Assembly (NCBI GenBank): GCA_025353725.1
Contig: JANXOF010000040.1
Location: forward strand, 1 to 64,000
Direction: 5' to 3'
DNA from: Polyangiaceae bacterium
Lineage (GTDB): Bacteria; Myxococcota_A; Polyangia; Polyangiales; Polyangiaceae
DNA length: 64,000 bases
Shown: one piece after another, positions 34,204-43,352 of the stretch
Layout of the letters: every line of letters begins with the position of its first letter
How positions within the stretch are numbered: the stretch's first letter is position 1
The notes under the pieces: generated by a model
What the model saw: the letters and a program-made list of their open reading frames with translations, nothing else
Databases searched by the model: none
Told to the model about the DNA's origin: nothing
Position numbers and translations under genes: made by a program

Positions 34204-35430
34204 ATGCGTCTTCTCATTGCCGACAAGCTTCATCCCCGCGCGGTCGAAGAGCTTCGAGCACTTCCGGTCGACGTCATGTACGAGCCCGAGCTCACCAAAG
34301 ACACGCTGGAAGGAAGGCTTCCAGGGGCCGGCATCCTCGTCGTTCGGTCGAAAGAGGTCACCCGAAAGGCCATCGAGAGTGCCGTTCACCTCAACCTCAT
34401 CGTTCGCGCTGGCGCTGAGACCTCGGCTATCGACGTCAAAGCCGCGAGCGCCCGGGGAATTTACGTCGCCAACTGCCCCGGCAAAAATTCGTCCGCCGTA
34501 GCTGAGCTTGTTTTCGGCCTCCTGATCGCCATTGACCGACGGATCCCAGACGCCGTCGCGTCCCTTCGGGCCGGACGTTGGGAGCGCACGGAGTTCGCCA
34601 ACGCCGAGGGGCTCGTCGGAAAAACGATCGGAATCGCAGGGGTCGGTGCCATCGGTCGCGACATCGCGCAGCGCTCCAAAGCGTTCGGTCTCCATCCCCT
34701 TGGCTGGAGCCGGAGCCTCAGCCCTGCCCGCGCCGCAGAACTAGGGATCGGATACGCCTCTTCACTCGAAGACCTGGCTGCACGTTCGGACATTCTTACC
34801 GTCCACTTGTCGCTCAACGAGCGGACGAGGGGGATCGTCAACGGCCGCATTTTTGCGGCGATGCCAAAGCGAGGCATCTTTCTCAACTGCGCGCGTCCGG
34901 ACCTCGTGGACTACACCGCGATGCAAGAGGCGGTCGCCAAACGCGGTCTCCGTGTCGGCGTCGATGTCATTCCTAACGAGCCGCGCGGGAAGCGAGAGGT
35001 TTCGCCGGAGCTGTTCAACGCGTCTCCCGCGAGCTCGACCGGCGGGTTCCTGTACGCCACGCCCCACATTGCTGCCTCCACGGATCAAGCTCAGCTCGCG
35101 ATTGCGTCAGAGACTGTGCGCATCATACGGTCGTTCCTTCTCGAAGGCGAGGTCCCGAACGTCGTCAACGTCATGAACGTGTCGACCGCGCGCTTCCAAA
35201 TGGTGATTCGAATGCTCGACAAGGTCGGCACCTTCGCCAACGTGCTGGCTGTACTCAAACGCCACGGCATCAACGTCGAAGAGGTCACGAATACCATCTT
35301 CGAGGGTGGCGGTGCTTCGTGCGCGAAGCTCCGCGTCGTTTCGCGACCGAGCGAGGGTTGCATGGCAGAGATTCGCGCCTTCGAAGAAGTTCTTCACGTC
35401 GACATCGTCACGCTGCCAAATCTCGCGTGA
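34204..35430 (+). CDS. D-3-phosphoglycerate-dehydrogenase-like 2-hydroxyacid dehydrogenase with ACT domain
   Basis: A 408-aa NAD-dependent dehydrogenase. The nucleotide-binding motif is TIGIAGVGAIGRDIA. Catalytic-domain blocks are NLIVRAGAETSAIDVKAAS, ANCPGKNSSAVAEL, FLNCARPDLVD (catalytic Arg) and ATPHIAASTDQAQ (catalytic His), spaced as in SerA. The last 75 residues, MVIRMLDKVGTFANVLAVL onwards, form an ACT domain as in serine-feedback SerA types. It probably oxidises 3-phosphoglycerate in serine synthesis, although the class is broad. The start is ATG at 34204, 18 bases after the DUF1285-like gene. Confidence 0.85.
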   Translation: MRLLIADKLHPRAVEELRALPVDVMYEPELTKDTLEGRLPGAGILVVRSKEVTRKAIESAVHLNLIVRAGAETSAIDVKAASARGIYVANCPGKNSSAVAELVFGLLIAIDRRIPDAVASLRAGRWERTEFANAEGLVGKTIGIAGVGAIGRDIAQRSKAFGLHPLGWSRSLSPARAAELGIGYASSLEDLAARSDILTVHLSLNERTRGIVNGRIFAAMPKRGIFLNCARPDLVDYTAMQEAVAKRGLRVGVDVIPNEPRGKREVSPELFNASPASSTGGFLYATPHIAASTDQAQLAIASETVRIIRSFLLEGEVPNVVNVMNVSTARFQMVIRMLDKVGTFANVLAVLKRHGINVEEVTNTIFEGGGASCAKLRVVSRPSEGCMAEIRAFEEVLHVDIVTLPNLA

Positions 35431-35501
35431 TTGCTCGTTCGCGTCGAACGGGGTTGGCAAACTTCTCGATGACCACACCTTAGAGCGAACGCTCTTGTGG
35501 T

Positions 35502-36176
35502 ATGTGCGCCTCGATGAAAACGTCGCGCCGGCGAACAGCGTCACGGGTCGTCGGGCTACTCGTCATGCTCGCGGCCGCCTTCCCGCTCGGCGTGGGCGCC
35601 ATCCTGGGAGCCGTAGGGTGCGGAGACAAGTCGAGCATTCTTTCCCCTGACGGAGGAAACGTCGGGACGTCAGCGCGCACACCCACGGATGGCGGCAACC
35701 CGGGGTCGCTCGACGCCAGCCTTGCGACCGACGCGAGTGCCATCGTCGACGACTTAGCGTTGCCCCTGCCGATGACCGAAGATCTCGCGACCCGGATGCG
35801 GCACCTTCTCGAGGCCGTAGCCCAAAAGAACCCCGATCTCGGAAACGACGCGCTCTTTCCGCGAGACGCCTTCGTGGCCACCCGCGACGCCGCCGACCCG
35901 CCAAAAGCATGGGAGACAACCCTCTCAAATATGTTTCGACGCGCCGTGGAGCGGAGTCATAAGCGCACGAAAGGCATTGAAGACGCCAAGTTCGTAGGCT
36001 TCGAACTCGGCCACGCCGTCACGCAGGGCGCCCCGAAAAAGCACGGATGGAAACGCCCTCTATGGCAAGTTAAGCATTCGAAGCTCACGTTCACGATTGA
36101 GGGCAAAGAGCGCCACCTCGAGATCGCCGAAATGACGGCGTGGCGAGGAGCCTGGTACGTAACTCGCTTGCGCTGA
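35502..36176 (+). CDS. lipoprotein of unknown function
   Basis: About 220 residues. A long positively charged start (MKTSRRRTASRVV) and hydrophobic segment end in GAVGCGDKSS, a plausible lipobox; ATG at 35514 is an alternative start. A disordered Asp/Gly/Thr linker (DGGNVGTSARTPTDGGN) follows. The mature domain is mixed alpha/beta, beginning with LPMTEDLATRMRHLLEAVA and ending in KHSKLTFTIEGKERHLEIAEM and a Trp/Tyr/Arg tail. No family recognised. It sits 71 bases after the dehydrogenase gene on the same strand and is convergent with rbfA. Confidence 0.65.
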   Translation: MCASMKTSRRRTASRVVGLLVMLAAAFPLGVGAILGAVGCGDKSSILSPDGGNVGTSARTPTDGGNPGSLDASLATDASAIVDDLALPLPMTEDLATRMRHLLEAVAQKNPDLGNDALFPRDAFVATRDAADPPKAWETTLSNMFRRAVERSHKRTKGIEDAKFVGFELGHAVTQGAPKKHGWKRPLWQVKHSKLTFTIEGKERHLEIAEMTAWRGAWYVTRLR

Positions 36177-36227
36177 GCTTCGGGAGACGGACCCTCGCCG
36201 CGCACGCGCCCTGCCCTCACCAACGTG

Positions 36228-36255
36228 CCAGACACCGCCGTCCCAGACACCGCCG
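36228..36255. repeat. two tandem copies of CCAGACACCGCCG
   Basis: A 13-base unit is repeated at 15-base spacing in the short gap between the convergent lipoprotein and rbfA genes. No function is evident. Confidence 0.4.
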
Positions 36256-36297
36256 CCACGAGCGCGACGAATCAAAGGTGAAATCGAACGATGAAGA

Positions 36298-36687
36298 TCA
36301 GGCGCGGCTCTTCGCCTCGACCTTGACTTCTTCGAGGAGCTGATCGATGCGGTCGCGCTTTTCTTGACCCGCGTCGAACTCAAACTTGAGTTCCGGCGCG
36401 ACTCGGAGCTGCAGGCGCACCGTGATGGCCTTTTTAAGGCGACCCGACGCGCGCTCGAGCCCCGTTTGCGTCTCCTTGATTCGCGCGTTTAGGAGTGGGC
36501 CGGGTGCCTCGAGAATGGCAAGCCTCCAAAACACCTTCGCGAGCCGCAAGTCTCCGCTCATCGTAACGCTCGAAACCACGAGCCCCGCCAGCCGCGGATC
36601 TCCAAGATCGCGCACTACCAGCTGCGCTAGCTCCTGCCGCAGCTGCGCGGCGACCCGAGCCGGCCGAGTATTTGCTTCGCCCGCCAT
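36298..36687 (-). CDS. rbfA: ribosome-binding factor A
   Basis: A 129-aa protein with the RbfA KH-like fold: RVAAQLRQELAQLVVRDLGDPRL, VVSSVTMSGDLRLAKVFW and a basic C-terminus LQLRVAPELKFEFD. RbfA binds the immature 30S subunit near the 16S 5' end and assists its cold-sensitive maturation. ATG at 36687 (MAGEANTRP) is selected; the frame is open 37 codons upstream but those match nothing. It is the last gene of the rimP-nusA-infB block, separated from infB by 164 bases. The usual truB neighbour is absent. Confidence 0.92.
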   Translation of the reverse strand: MAGEANTRPARVAAQLRQELAQLVVRDLGDPRLAGLVVSSVTMSGDLRLAKVFWRLAILEAPGPLLNARIKETQTGLERASGRLKKAITVRLQLRVAPELKFEFDAGQEKRDRIDQLLEEVKVEAKSRA

Positions 36688-36851
36688 GCCGCTTCCCTCT
36701 CCAATCAATCTGTAAACAGAGACACAATGCCCGGGTACCTCGAACAAAGTACGTCGGAGTCCGTAATCACTTTCAACAAACGCGAAAACCTCTCTCACCC
36801 ACCCCGCAACCCAGCGAGGAGAGTGAGAGAGGTATCGCGAGTCACCTAACC

Positions 36852-39800
36852 TCAGAGCCGCTGCTTGATCTCTTCGATCTCGAACGACTCGACGACGTCT
36901 TTCTCTTTCATCTCACTAAAGCCGTCGAGGCTAATGCCGCACTCGAAACCTTCCGAGACCTCTTTGACGTCATCCTTGAAGCGCTTGAGCGCCGCCACTT
37001 TGCCTTCCCAGATCTTTTGGCCGTCGCGCACGAGACGAGCATGACCGCCTCGCAACATTTTGCCAGAGACCACCATCGACCCCGCGACGATGACGCCACG
37101 AATCTTGAAGATAGCTCGAATCTCCGCCTTGCCAGACGGGCGCTCGACTTTGGTGGTGGGCAGCAAGCCCTCCATCGCAGCCTTCACGTCGTCCACGGCG
37201 CCGTAGATGATTGTGTAGAGCCGAATTTCGACTTTATTCTCATCCGCGAGCGAAGAAGACTTGCCTGCAGGTCGAACGTTGAATCCGATAAGAATCGCTT
37301 TCGAAGCGATCGCGAGGTTGACATCACCCTCGGTGATTGCCCCGACACCACCATGAATAATGGTGAGCTTTACCCGGTCGGTCGAGAGCTTGTTGAACGC
37401 ATTGGCGAGTGCCTCGAGCGACCCTTGAACGTCCGCTTTGACGATGACCCGAAGCTCTTGTTGGTCCGCGGACTGCATCCGCTCGACGAGTCCGGCCAGC
37501 GAGATGCGGGCGTCGTCGCCGATGAGCGACTTGTCACGCTTTACCTTGCGGCTATCCGCAATTTCTTGAGCCTTCTTCGGATCCTTGACGGCGTGCAGCG
37601 GATCGCCCGCACCAGGGACGTCAGAGAGCCCAAGAATCTCCACCGGAGTCGACGGAGGCGCCTCGTGAACCTGCTTACCGTGTTCGTTCGTCATCGCACG
37701 AACCTTGCCGAAGCCAGGACCCGCGAGAACGAAATCCCCCACGCGGAGCGTACCTTCTTGAATCAGCACGCGCGCCACTGGCCCGCGGCCTCGATCAAGA
37801 AGAGCCTCCAAAACCACGCCACTGGCAGGTTTCTTCGGGTTCGCTTTCAGGTCGAGAACTTCCGCCTGAATACCAATCATTTCGAGCAGTTGCGGGATAC
37901 CGTCCCCCGTCAACGCCGAGACATTCACGAAAATTGTGTCTCCGCCCCACTCTTCGGGCTGCAAGCCCTGGTCGACCAGCTCGCGCTTAACTCGATCGGG
38001 CTCGGCACTTGGCTTGTCCGTCTTGTTAATGGCGACAATAATCGGGACTTTCGCGGCTTTCGCATGCGCGATAGCCTCTTTGGTCTGCGGCATCACTCCG
38101 TCATCGGCAGCGACCACTAGAACAACGATGTCTGTCGCTCCTGCACCACGCGCGCGCATCGCGGTGAACGCTTCGTGACCGGGCGTGTCGAGGAAGACGA
38201 TAACTCCGCGCTCGGTTTTCACCTTGTAGGCGCCGATGTGCTGGGTGATCCCGCCCGCTTCTCCGGCGACCACATTCGCTTTACGAATCTTATCGAGAAG
38301 GCTTGTTTTGCCGTGATCGACATGGCCCATCACCGTTACGACCGGCGGGCGGTGAATCGACCCTGCATCGACGACGACAGGCGCGGCATCGGCCACCCCA
38401 GCTGCCGCTCCGGTCTCCTCGCCGCGCGCCTCCGCGATGATCTCTTCTTCGGTCTGGGCGACATCTTCGACTTCCCAGCCGAACTCGCCAGCAAGAATTT
38501 TAGCGGTATCGGCGTCGAGCGTGGTGTTGATGTGCACCCCCGTCATGCCCATGCCGAGGAGGCGAATCAGAAGCTCCGTCGCCTTCAGACTCATCTTCGC
38601 AGCCATTCCTGACAGCGTGATGTTTTCGTCGATCCGAATAAGCTTCTTGTGCTCGGACATCTCTTTGGTGGAGACGTTGACTGGACCGCGTCGAACCGGC
38701 TGCATACCGGGTCGGCCGCGCCCTCCCATTCCCATTCCCATTCCCCCGCGACCCATCATGCCGCCGGGACCGCGTTGCTGTCCCGGTCGCATGCCCATAC
38801 CAGGGCGCACGACGTTGGCACCCGCGCGCGGGTCATACTGGACACGGCGCTGAAGCGCACTCGCGGGACCGCCCCCGATTCCAGTTCGGGGAGCGTTCAT
38901 CGGCGTTGGCATTGGCACGCCCGGTCGACCGGCCCAATACTCTACGCCGGTTTTCGGTGGGGAAGACGCGCGAGGCGGCGTCGCTGGAGCGACGCTCTTC
39001 GAGTCCACCGCAGACGCAGCCACTGCCACTGGGGGAAGCTCAGAAACGATCAGCCTGGACGACGGAGCCGCCGGCGCTGGAAGCGCAGCCGAGGACGAGG
39101 TTCCCGAAGCACCCACCGCTGCTGTCGACGCACGATCGGGTGAAGGCACGGGCGCGGATACCTCCAACTCGGCGGGCGCACCGAGTGAAGTCGGGACTGA
39201 ATTCGGAGGCGACGCCATAGCCATGCTGCCTTGGGCGGCCATGACCTCTGCGAAGGTTTGTTCTGGCGCGGCTTCCGACGCCTCCGCCAACACGTTCACG
39301 GGTAGGCTAGCCCTGTCGACGATAGGGGCTTCTAAGCCAACCGTGGCTCGACTGCCGCCCTCGGCGTCAGAAGGAGCATTGGATTGCTCCAGCGGCTTGT
39401 CACCACCCGGGGTGAAGGCTGGTGCGGGCGGAGCGACCGCGTCTTGAGACGCGCCGCCAGCCTCGGGAAGGCGTGGAGACTGGAGGTCAGTGCGGGCGCT
39501 AAGCGTCGGACTACTTTTGGTCGCCGCCGGCACGCGTGCCTTGCTGTCGCTCTCAAGATTAGCTGAGCTTTGCGGGAGCGCCTGACTCGATGCGCGCTCC
39601 CGACCCTGGATAGCCAGGTTAGGAAGCGAACCCGTATCGCGGGAATCGCGGGAAGAAACGAGCGAAACAGAACTCGGCGGCTGAGGTGCAACCGACGCGA
39701 CACTCGTCGTGCTCATCGCCGGACTGCTCCCCGCCGCAGCCGTGGCTACGGAAGGTCCAGAAGGCGCACTCGCCTCGACCCCGCCAGGCTTTGCCACCGC

Positions 39801-40025
39801 CCGACGCTTCAGAACTGTACCCGCCCCACGACGGATGCGCTCCTCGACTACGTCATGTGTTTTCTGCTTTTCGAGATTGCGCTTCAGACGTTCCACCGCA
39901 TCGACGTCCACGGACGACATGTGGTTGCGAACGTCGGTAACACCGATCGACTGGAAGAGCCCTACCACCGCCTTTGGATCAAGGTTTAGCTGCTTCGCGA
40001 CTTCGTAGACTCGGACCTTGCTCAT
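36852..40025 (-). CDS. infB: translation initiation factor IF-2
   Basis: About 1057 residues, close to the long form. The N-terminal IF2N module is [23 protein letters not shown] long Ala/Pro/Ser-rich region follows, ending in an odd Met/Gly-rich stretch ([13 protein letters not shown]). The G domain has [11 protein letters not shown] (G1), DTPGHEAF (G3) and AINKTDKP (G4), then C-terminal domains to [13 protein letters not shown] at 40025 (MSKVRV) overlaps the stop of the preceding gene (ATGA), deciding against the ATG seven codons upstream. It brings fMet-tRNA to the 30S subunit. Confidence 0.96.
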   Translation of the reverse strand: MSKVRVYEVAKQLNLDPKAVVGLFQSIGVTDVRNHMSSVDVDAVERLKRNLEKQKTHDVVEERIRRGAGTVLKRRAVAKPGGVEASAPSGPSVATAAAGSSPAMSTTSVASVAPQPPSSVSLVSSRDSRDTGSLPNLAIQGRERASSQALPQSSANLESDSKARVPAATKSSPTLSARTDLQSPRLPEAGGASQDAVAPPAPAFTPGGDKPLEQSNAPSDAEGGSRATVGLEAPIVDRASLPVNVLAEASEAAPEQTFAEVMAAQGSMAMASPPNSVPTSLGAPAELEVSAPVPSPDRASTAAVGASGTSSSAALPAPAAPSSRLIVSELPPVAVAASAVDSKSVAPATPPRASSPPKTGVEYWAGRPGVPMPTPMNAPRTGIGGGPASALQRRVQYDPRAGANVVRPGMGMRPGQQRGPGGMMGRGGMGMGMGGRGRPGMQPVRRGPVNVSTKEMSEHKKLIRIDENITLSGMAAKMSLKATELLIRLLGMGMTGVHINTTLDADTAKILAGEFGWEVEDVAQTEEEIIAEARGEETGAAAGVADAAPVVVDAGSIHRPPVVTVMGHVDHGKTSLLDKIRKANVVAGEAGGITQHIGAYKVKTERGVIVFLDTPGHEAFTAMRARGAGATDIVVLVVAADDGVMPQTKEAIAHAKAAKVPIIVAINKTDKPSAEPDRVKRELVDQGLQPEEWGGDTIFVNVSALTGDGIPQLLEMIGIQAEVLDLKANPKKPASGVVLEALLDRGRGPVARVLIQEGTLRVGDFVLAGPGFGKVRAMTNEHGKQVHEAPPSTPVEILGLSDVPGAGDPLHAVKDPKKAQEIADSRKVKRDKSLIGDDARISLAGLVERMQSADQQELRVIVKADVQGSLEALANAFNKLSTDRVKLTIIHGGVGAITEGDVNLAIASKAILIGFNVRPAGKSSSLADENKVEIRLYTIIYGAVDDVKAAMEGLLPTTKVERPSGKAEIRAIFKIRGVIVAGSMVVSGKMLRGGHARLVRDGQKIWEGKVAALKRFKDDVKEVSEGFECGISLDGFSEMKEKDVVESFEIEEIKQRL

Positions 40026-40693
40026 CGATCCTCCGACGACCACCATGCTTCACTCCTTGCTCCTGCAAATGGCAGCGCCATACTGCGTGCGCTTCCGATC
40101 GCTTTGGCCACGCCTTCGTGAAGCACGGCACACACGGCAACTTCGTCGCGACCAAAAATCGCGCCGAGTCGCTGCTTATTTCCAAACACTACTGCCCGAC
40201 CCAACCCAACGGCATCGTGAACCTCGGGGAGCTTCGAAGCGGCAGCCGCATCACAAGCCACCACAAGAAGAACAGCGGAGCCATCGCGATACGCTGCACG
40301 AACCACATCTGCGCCAGCGATGGCCTGCTTCGCTCGGCGAGCGCCTGCGAGCAAGCCGTCGATTCGACGCTCTGCTGCCTCTGTCATTTGAGTACTGAAT
40401 GACTCTAGTGACCCTTCGACCTTACACTTGAAAACCTTCGAAAATCCGCCTCGAAGCGCGCGCTGTACGCACGCCGTAGACGCGTGCACGTGGGAACCGC
40501 GACCGAACCGCGAGTCTGCCAAATCGACCGCAAGGCACGCAGACGGTTCAGAATCCAATCGTGCCTCACGCGGGCCTAAAACGACGCGCACGAGAAGGTC
40601 CGCAGAGTCGCGAATAGCGCAACCGGCGCACTGACGCCGCGGACCGGGAATTCCCGCCTCGCTGCGCTCGTCATGCTGTTTTGACACCGCCAT
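40022..40693 (-). CDS. ylxR: fused YlxR (DUF448) and L7Ae-like RNA-binding protein
   Basis: A 223-aa protein joining two modules often separate in the nusA-infB region. Residues about 15-95 are YlxR/DUF448 (PRRQCAGC ... LLVRVVLG). Residues about 110-205 are L7Ae/YlxQ-like (RIDGLLAGARRAKQAIAGADVV, VLLVVACDAAAASKL, GLGRAVVFGNKQRLG). YlxR homologues bind nucleic acid and influence transcription; L7Ae-type domains bind kink-turn RNA. ATG at 40693 is preceded by GAGGAG; a TTG sits one codon earlier. It overlaps infB and follows nusA by 70 bases. Confidence 0.85.
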   Translation of the reverse strand: MAVSKQHDERSEAGIPGPRRQCAGCAIRDSADLLVRVVLGPREARLDSEPSACLAVDLADSRFGRGSHVHASTACVQRALRGGFSKVFKCKVEGSLESFSTQMTEAAERRIDGLLAGARRAKQAIAGADVVRAAYRDGSAVLLVVACDAAAASKLPEVHDAVGLGRAVVFGNKQRLGAIFGRDEVAVCAVLHEGVAKAIGSARSMALPFAGARSEAWWSSEDR

Positions 40694-40763
40694 CAACTTA
40701 ATAAAATCTCCTCGTGAAGCATTTCTAAAGAAGCTCGTGAATTACCCGCGATAACGATACGCC

Positions 40764-42455
40764 TTAGGACAACGCAGAAGAACTATCGGACGCGACGACG
40801 ATATCCGTCGATGATGCGGCCGCGTGCGCCGCGACAGCGGCCACAGTGGCCTTTCTCGCAGCCTCGATCCCTCGCCAGTCGCTCTGAACGAACTGCTCAG
40901 CGCCCTTCCGGAGAGCACGAGCTTTCTTCGGGCCCATCCCCGTTTTCGTGGCCAGCCTATCTTCATCTTCGCGCAACAGCTCATCGACACTGCGGTAGCC
41001 TGCGTCTGCAAGCATTTGCACTGTTCGTTCGCCGACGCCACGAACCAAGAGCAGTTTGTCTGATTCGGTCAGAGGCTCGAGCTTCGCCGAAGCGGCAACA
41101 ACTCTCTCCTGCCGCAGACGCTCCATCGTAGCCTCGGCCGCGTCGCGAATACTCACGGCGTTCTCAGAACCTACGCCCTGAATTCCGCCGAGCTCCTCTG
41201 TCGACGCCTCTGCGACCTCCTCCAGCGCGCGGAAGCCCATCCGGTACATGCTCCGGGCGACCTGCTCCGTCACGCCGTCGATGCGGCCAAGCTGAGCAAT
41301 GGCATCCTCCTCCATTTGCTTGAATTTGGATTCGCTAATGATGTCGAGCTTCCAGCCGGTAAGGTGCCAAGCAAGCCGGACGTTCTGCCCCTTGCGCCCG
41401 ATCGCGAGCGAGAGCTTTTCGTCGGGGACGACAAGTTCCATGCGGCCATCGGCCTCGTTAACGATGACCTTATTGACTTCCGCTGGCTGAATCGCAGCGC
41501 AGACGAAACGTGCGGGGTCGCGGTCCCAGGGAACGATATCGATCTTTTCCCCACGTAGTTCCTGAACAACGGCTTGGACTCGCGAGCCTTTCATTCCTAC
41601 GCACGCCCCGACGGGGTCGACGTCGGCATCACGGCTCATCACTGCAATCTTGGACCGCGCGCCCGGCTCACGAGCACACGCAACAATCTTTACAATCCCC
41701 TCGTAGATCTCAGGAACCTCGCTCTCGAAGAGCTTCTCGACAAGTTTTCCGTCAGAACGTGAAAGAATAATCTGCGGACCACGGGCTTCCCGATCGATAT
41801 CCTTGAGCAGCGCGACGATTCGGTCGCCTGGACGATACGTCTCACGCGGTGTCTGCTCGCGAAACGGCAGAACGCCCTCGGCTCGCCCCAAGTCGACAAT
41901 AAGATTATTGCCTTTCTCGAACCGTCGGACGACACCTTTGATGAGCTCGCCCTTCTTGTCCTTGAACTCATTGAAGATGATGTCGCGCTCTTCGTCGCGC
42001 ACCCGCTGAATGAGGACCTGTTTAGCAGTTTGTGCCGCGATTCGTCCGAAGGACGATCGAGCCTGCTTGACCATGAGGAGGTCACCGAACTCCTTGTCCT
42101 GATCGATGGCCTTCCGGGCATCGCTCGGGTGCCAGAAGATTTGGAAGCCGAGCTCCTCACCGATTTCGGCTTCGAGGCCAGCCTTTTGAGCGTCCTCGAG
42201 TGCGATCTCGCGCTCGTCGTCAGAGACGTCATCGACGACCGTCATGAATTGGAAGAGGTCGACTTGACCTGTCTCTTCGCTAAATGTCGCCTGAAGCTCT
42301 CGGTTGAGTCCGAAAACGCTTTGCGCAGCCTTCAAAATCGCTTCTTCAACCGTCTTAACTAGACGGCCGCGGTCGATTCCTTTTTCCTTGGCGACCATTT
42401 CGATCGCTTGGAGGAGGCTGCCTTCGCTGGAGGGGGCTTGCTGCTGAGTGGCCAT
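40764..42455 (-). CDS. nusA: transcription termination/antitermination factor NusA
   Basis: About 563 residues. The N-terminal polymerase-binding domain runs from [23 protein letters not shown], followed by an S1 domain ([22 protein letters not shown]) and two KH domains ([29 protein letters not shown]). The C-terminus holds two helix-hairpin-helix repeats ([31 protein letters not shown]) and an extra [18 protein letters not shown] at 42455 is supported by AGAGGAAA at 6-13 bases upstream; the ATG at 42530, overlapping rimP's stop, is the alternative. NusA controls pausing, termination and rRNA antitermination. Confidence 0.95.
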   Translation of the reverse strand: MATQQQAPSSEGSLLQAIEMVAKEKGIDRGRLVKTVEEAILKAAQSVFGLNRELQATFSEETGQVDLFQFMTVVDDVSDDEREIALEDAQKAGLEAEIGEELGFQIFWHPSDARKAIDQDKEFGDLLMVKQARSSFGRIAAQTAKQVLIQRVRDEERDIIFNEFKDKKGELIKGVVRRFEKGNNLIVDLGRAEGVLPFREQTPRETYRPGDRIVALLKDIDREARGPQIILSRSDGKLVEKLFESEVPEIYEGIVKIVACAREPGARSKIAVMSRDADVDPVGACVGMKGSRVQAVVQELRGEKIDIVPWDRDPARFVCAAIQPAEVNKVIVNEADGRMELVVPDEKLSLAIGRKGQNVRLAWHLTGWKLDIISESKFKQMEEDAIAQLGRIDGVTEQVARSMYRMGFRALEEVAEASTEELGGIQGVGSENAVSIRDAAEATMERLRQERVVAASAKLEPLTESDKLLLVRGVGERTVQMLADAGYRSVDELLREDEDRLATKTGMGPKKARALRKGAEQFVQSDWRGIEAARKATVAAVAAHAAASSTDIVVASDSSSALS

Positions 42456-42529
42456 GGCTTTCCTCTTCGAGCTCCGACTCGTACTTTTCGAGGGGAGCGC
42501 CTGCGCCGTTGTGTCTTCGCTGGACAGCA

Positions 42530-43141
42530 TCAGGACCTCCTCTTTTTCTTTGCACTACTCACGGGTTTCGGTGCCGGGCCGAACTCGAACACAAGTCGAG
42601 CCGACACGACATCCTCGAGCTGAACTGAATAACTTCCTGTTGCTTTCGCGCTGTCTCCCGAGCCAGAGACGTCGCTATCGATGTCGAGGGTAAGCGTCTG
42701 ACCGATTAGCGCTCCCAGGCGACCGACGAGGACCTTTTGTCCCTCTGCCCCCGTAGCCCCAGGGCCAAGCTTTAGCATTGCCTTCTCGCCCGCGAACCGA
42801 ACAAACTCTTCCGGCCGGCGCAAGGTTCGCTCAACACCAGGTGACCCGACCTCAAGACTGTAGCGATGAGGAATGGGGTCACTGACGTCGAGCGCGGGCG
42901 AAAGGTCGCGAGCGATGTTCGAGCAAAGCTCGAGGTCGACCGCCGCGTCCTTCGTGCTCAACTTGTCGACCATCGCTCCGCGCCGTTCGACGTAGACGCG
43001 AAGGACCCAGCCGTTCTCGTTCTTCAGCTCGAAATCGCACAGCTCAGCACCATGCGCTGACACAACCGGCTCGATCACGGCACGCAGGCGCGTCCGGTCA
43101 ACCGACGGTGTGCTTTTCTTCTCGCGGGTGTCTGCGATCAT
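42530..43141 (-). CDS. rimP: ribosome maturation factor RimP
   Basis: About 203 residues. The N-terminal domain has AVIEPVVSAHGAELCDFEL and WVLRVYVERRG; CSNIARDLSPALDVSDPIPHRYSLEVGSPGVERTL is the family's central hallmark, and an SH3-like C-terminus ends in VVSARLVFEFGP. RimP is needed for 30S maturation. ATG at 43141 is chosen over the long upstream extension. It heads the nusA operon, as in many bacteria. Confidence 0.93.
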   Translation of the reverse strand: MIADTREKKSTPSVDRTRLRAVIEPVVSAHGAELCDFELKNENGWVLRVYVERRGAMVDKLSTKDAAVDLELCSNIARDLSPALDVSDPIPHRYSLEVGSPGVERTLRRPEEFVRFAGEKAMLKLGPGATGAEGQKVLVGRLGALIGQTLTLDIDSDVSGSGDSAKATGSYSVQLEDVVSARLVFEFGPAPKPVSSAKKKRRS

Positions 43142-43352
43142 CGGTGGTTTGGGGCTGCGGTCCTGATGCGGGTTTCGAGGCTGGTCAAGCGGAGTTGGTA
43201 GAAATCGAATCGGGCTGCGCGGAATGACGAGCGAAAGACAAAAAAATAGCGGGCCGCGTAATTGGGGTCCGCCAGGCGTCCGACCAACTTGGGGTCGCAT
43301 AGATAGCTTGGAACGTCCCACTGATCAACCTGTCCCCCACGGTCCGTGGTCG

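Noticed and set aside
36672-38120. Open plus-strand frame opposite the 3' part of infB
   Set aside because: The minus strand encodes clear IF-2 domains there; the plus-strand product has no family resemblance and typical antisense composition.
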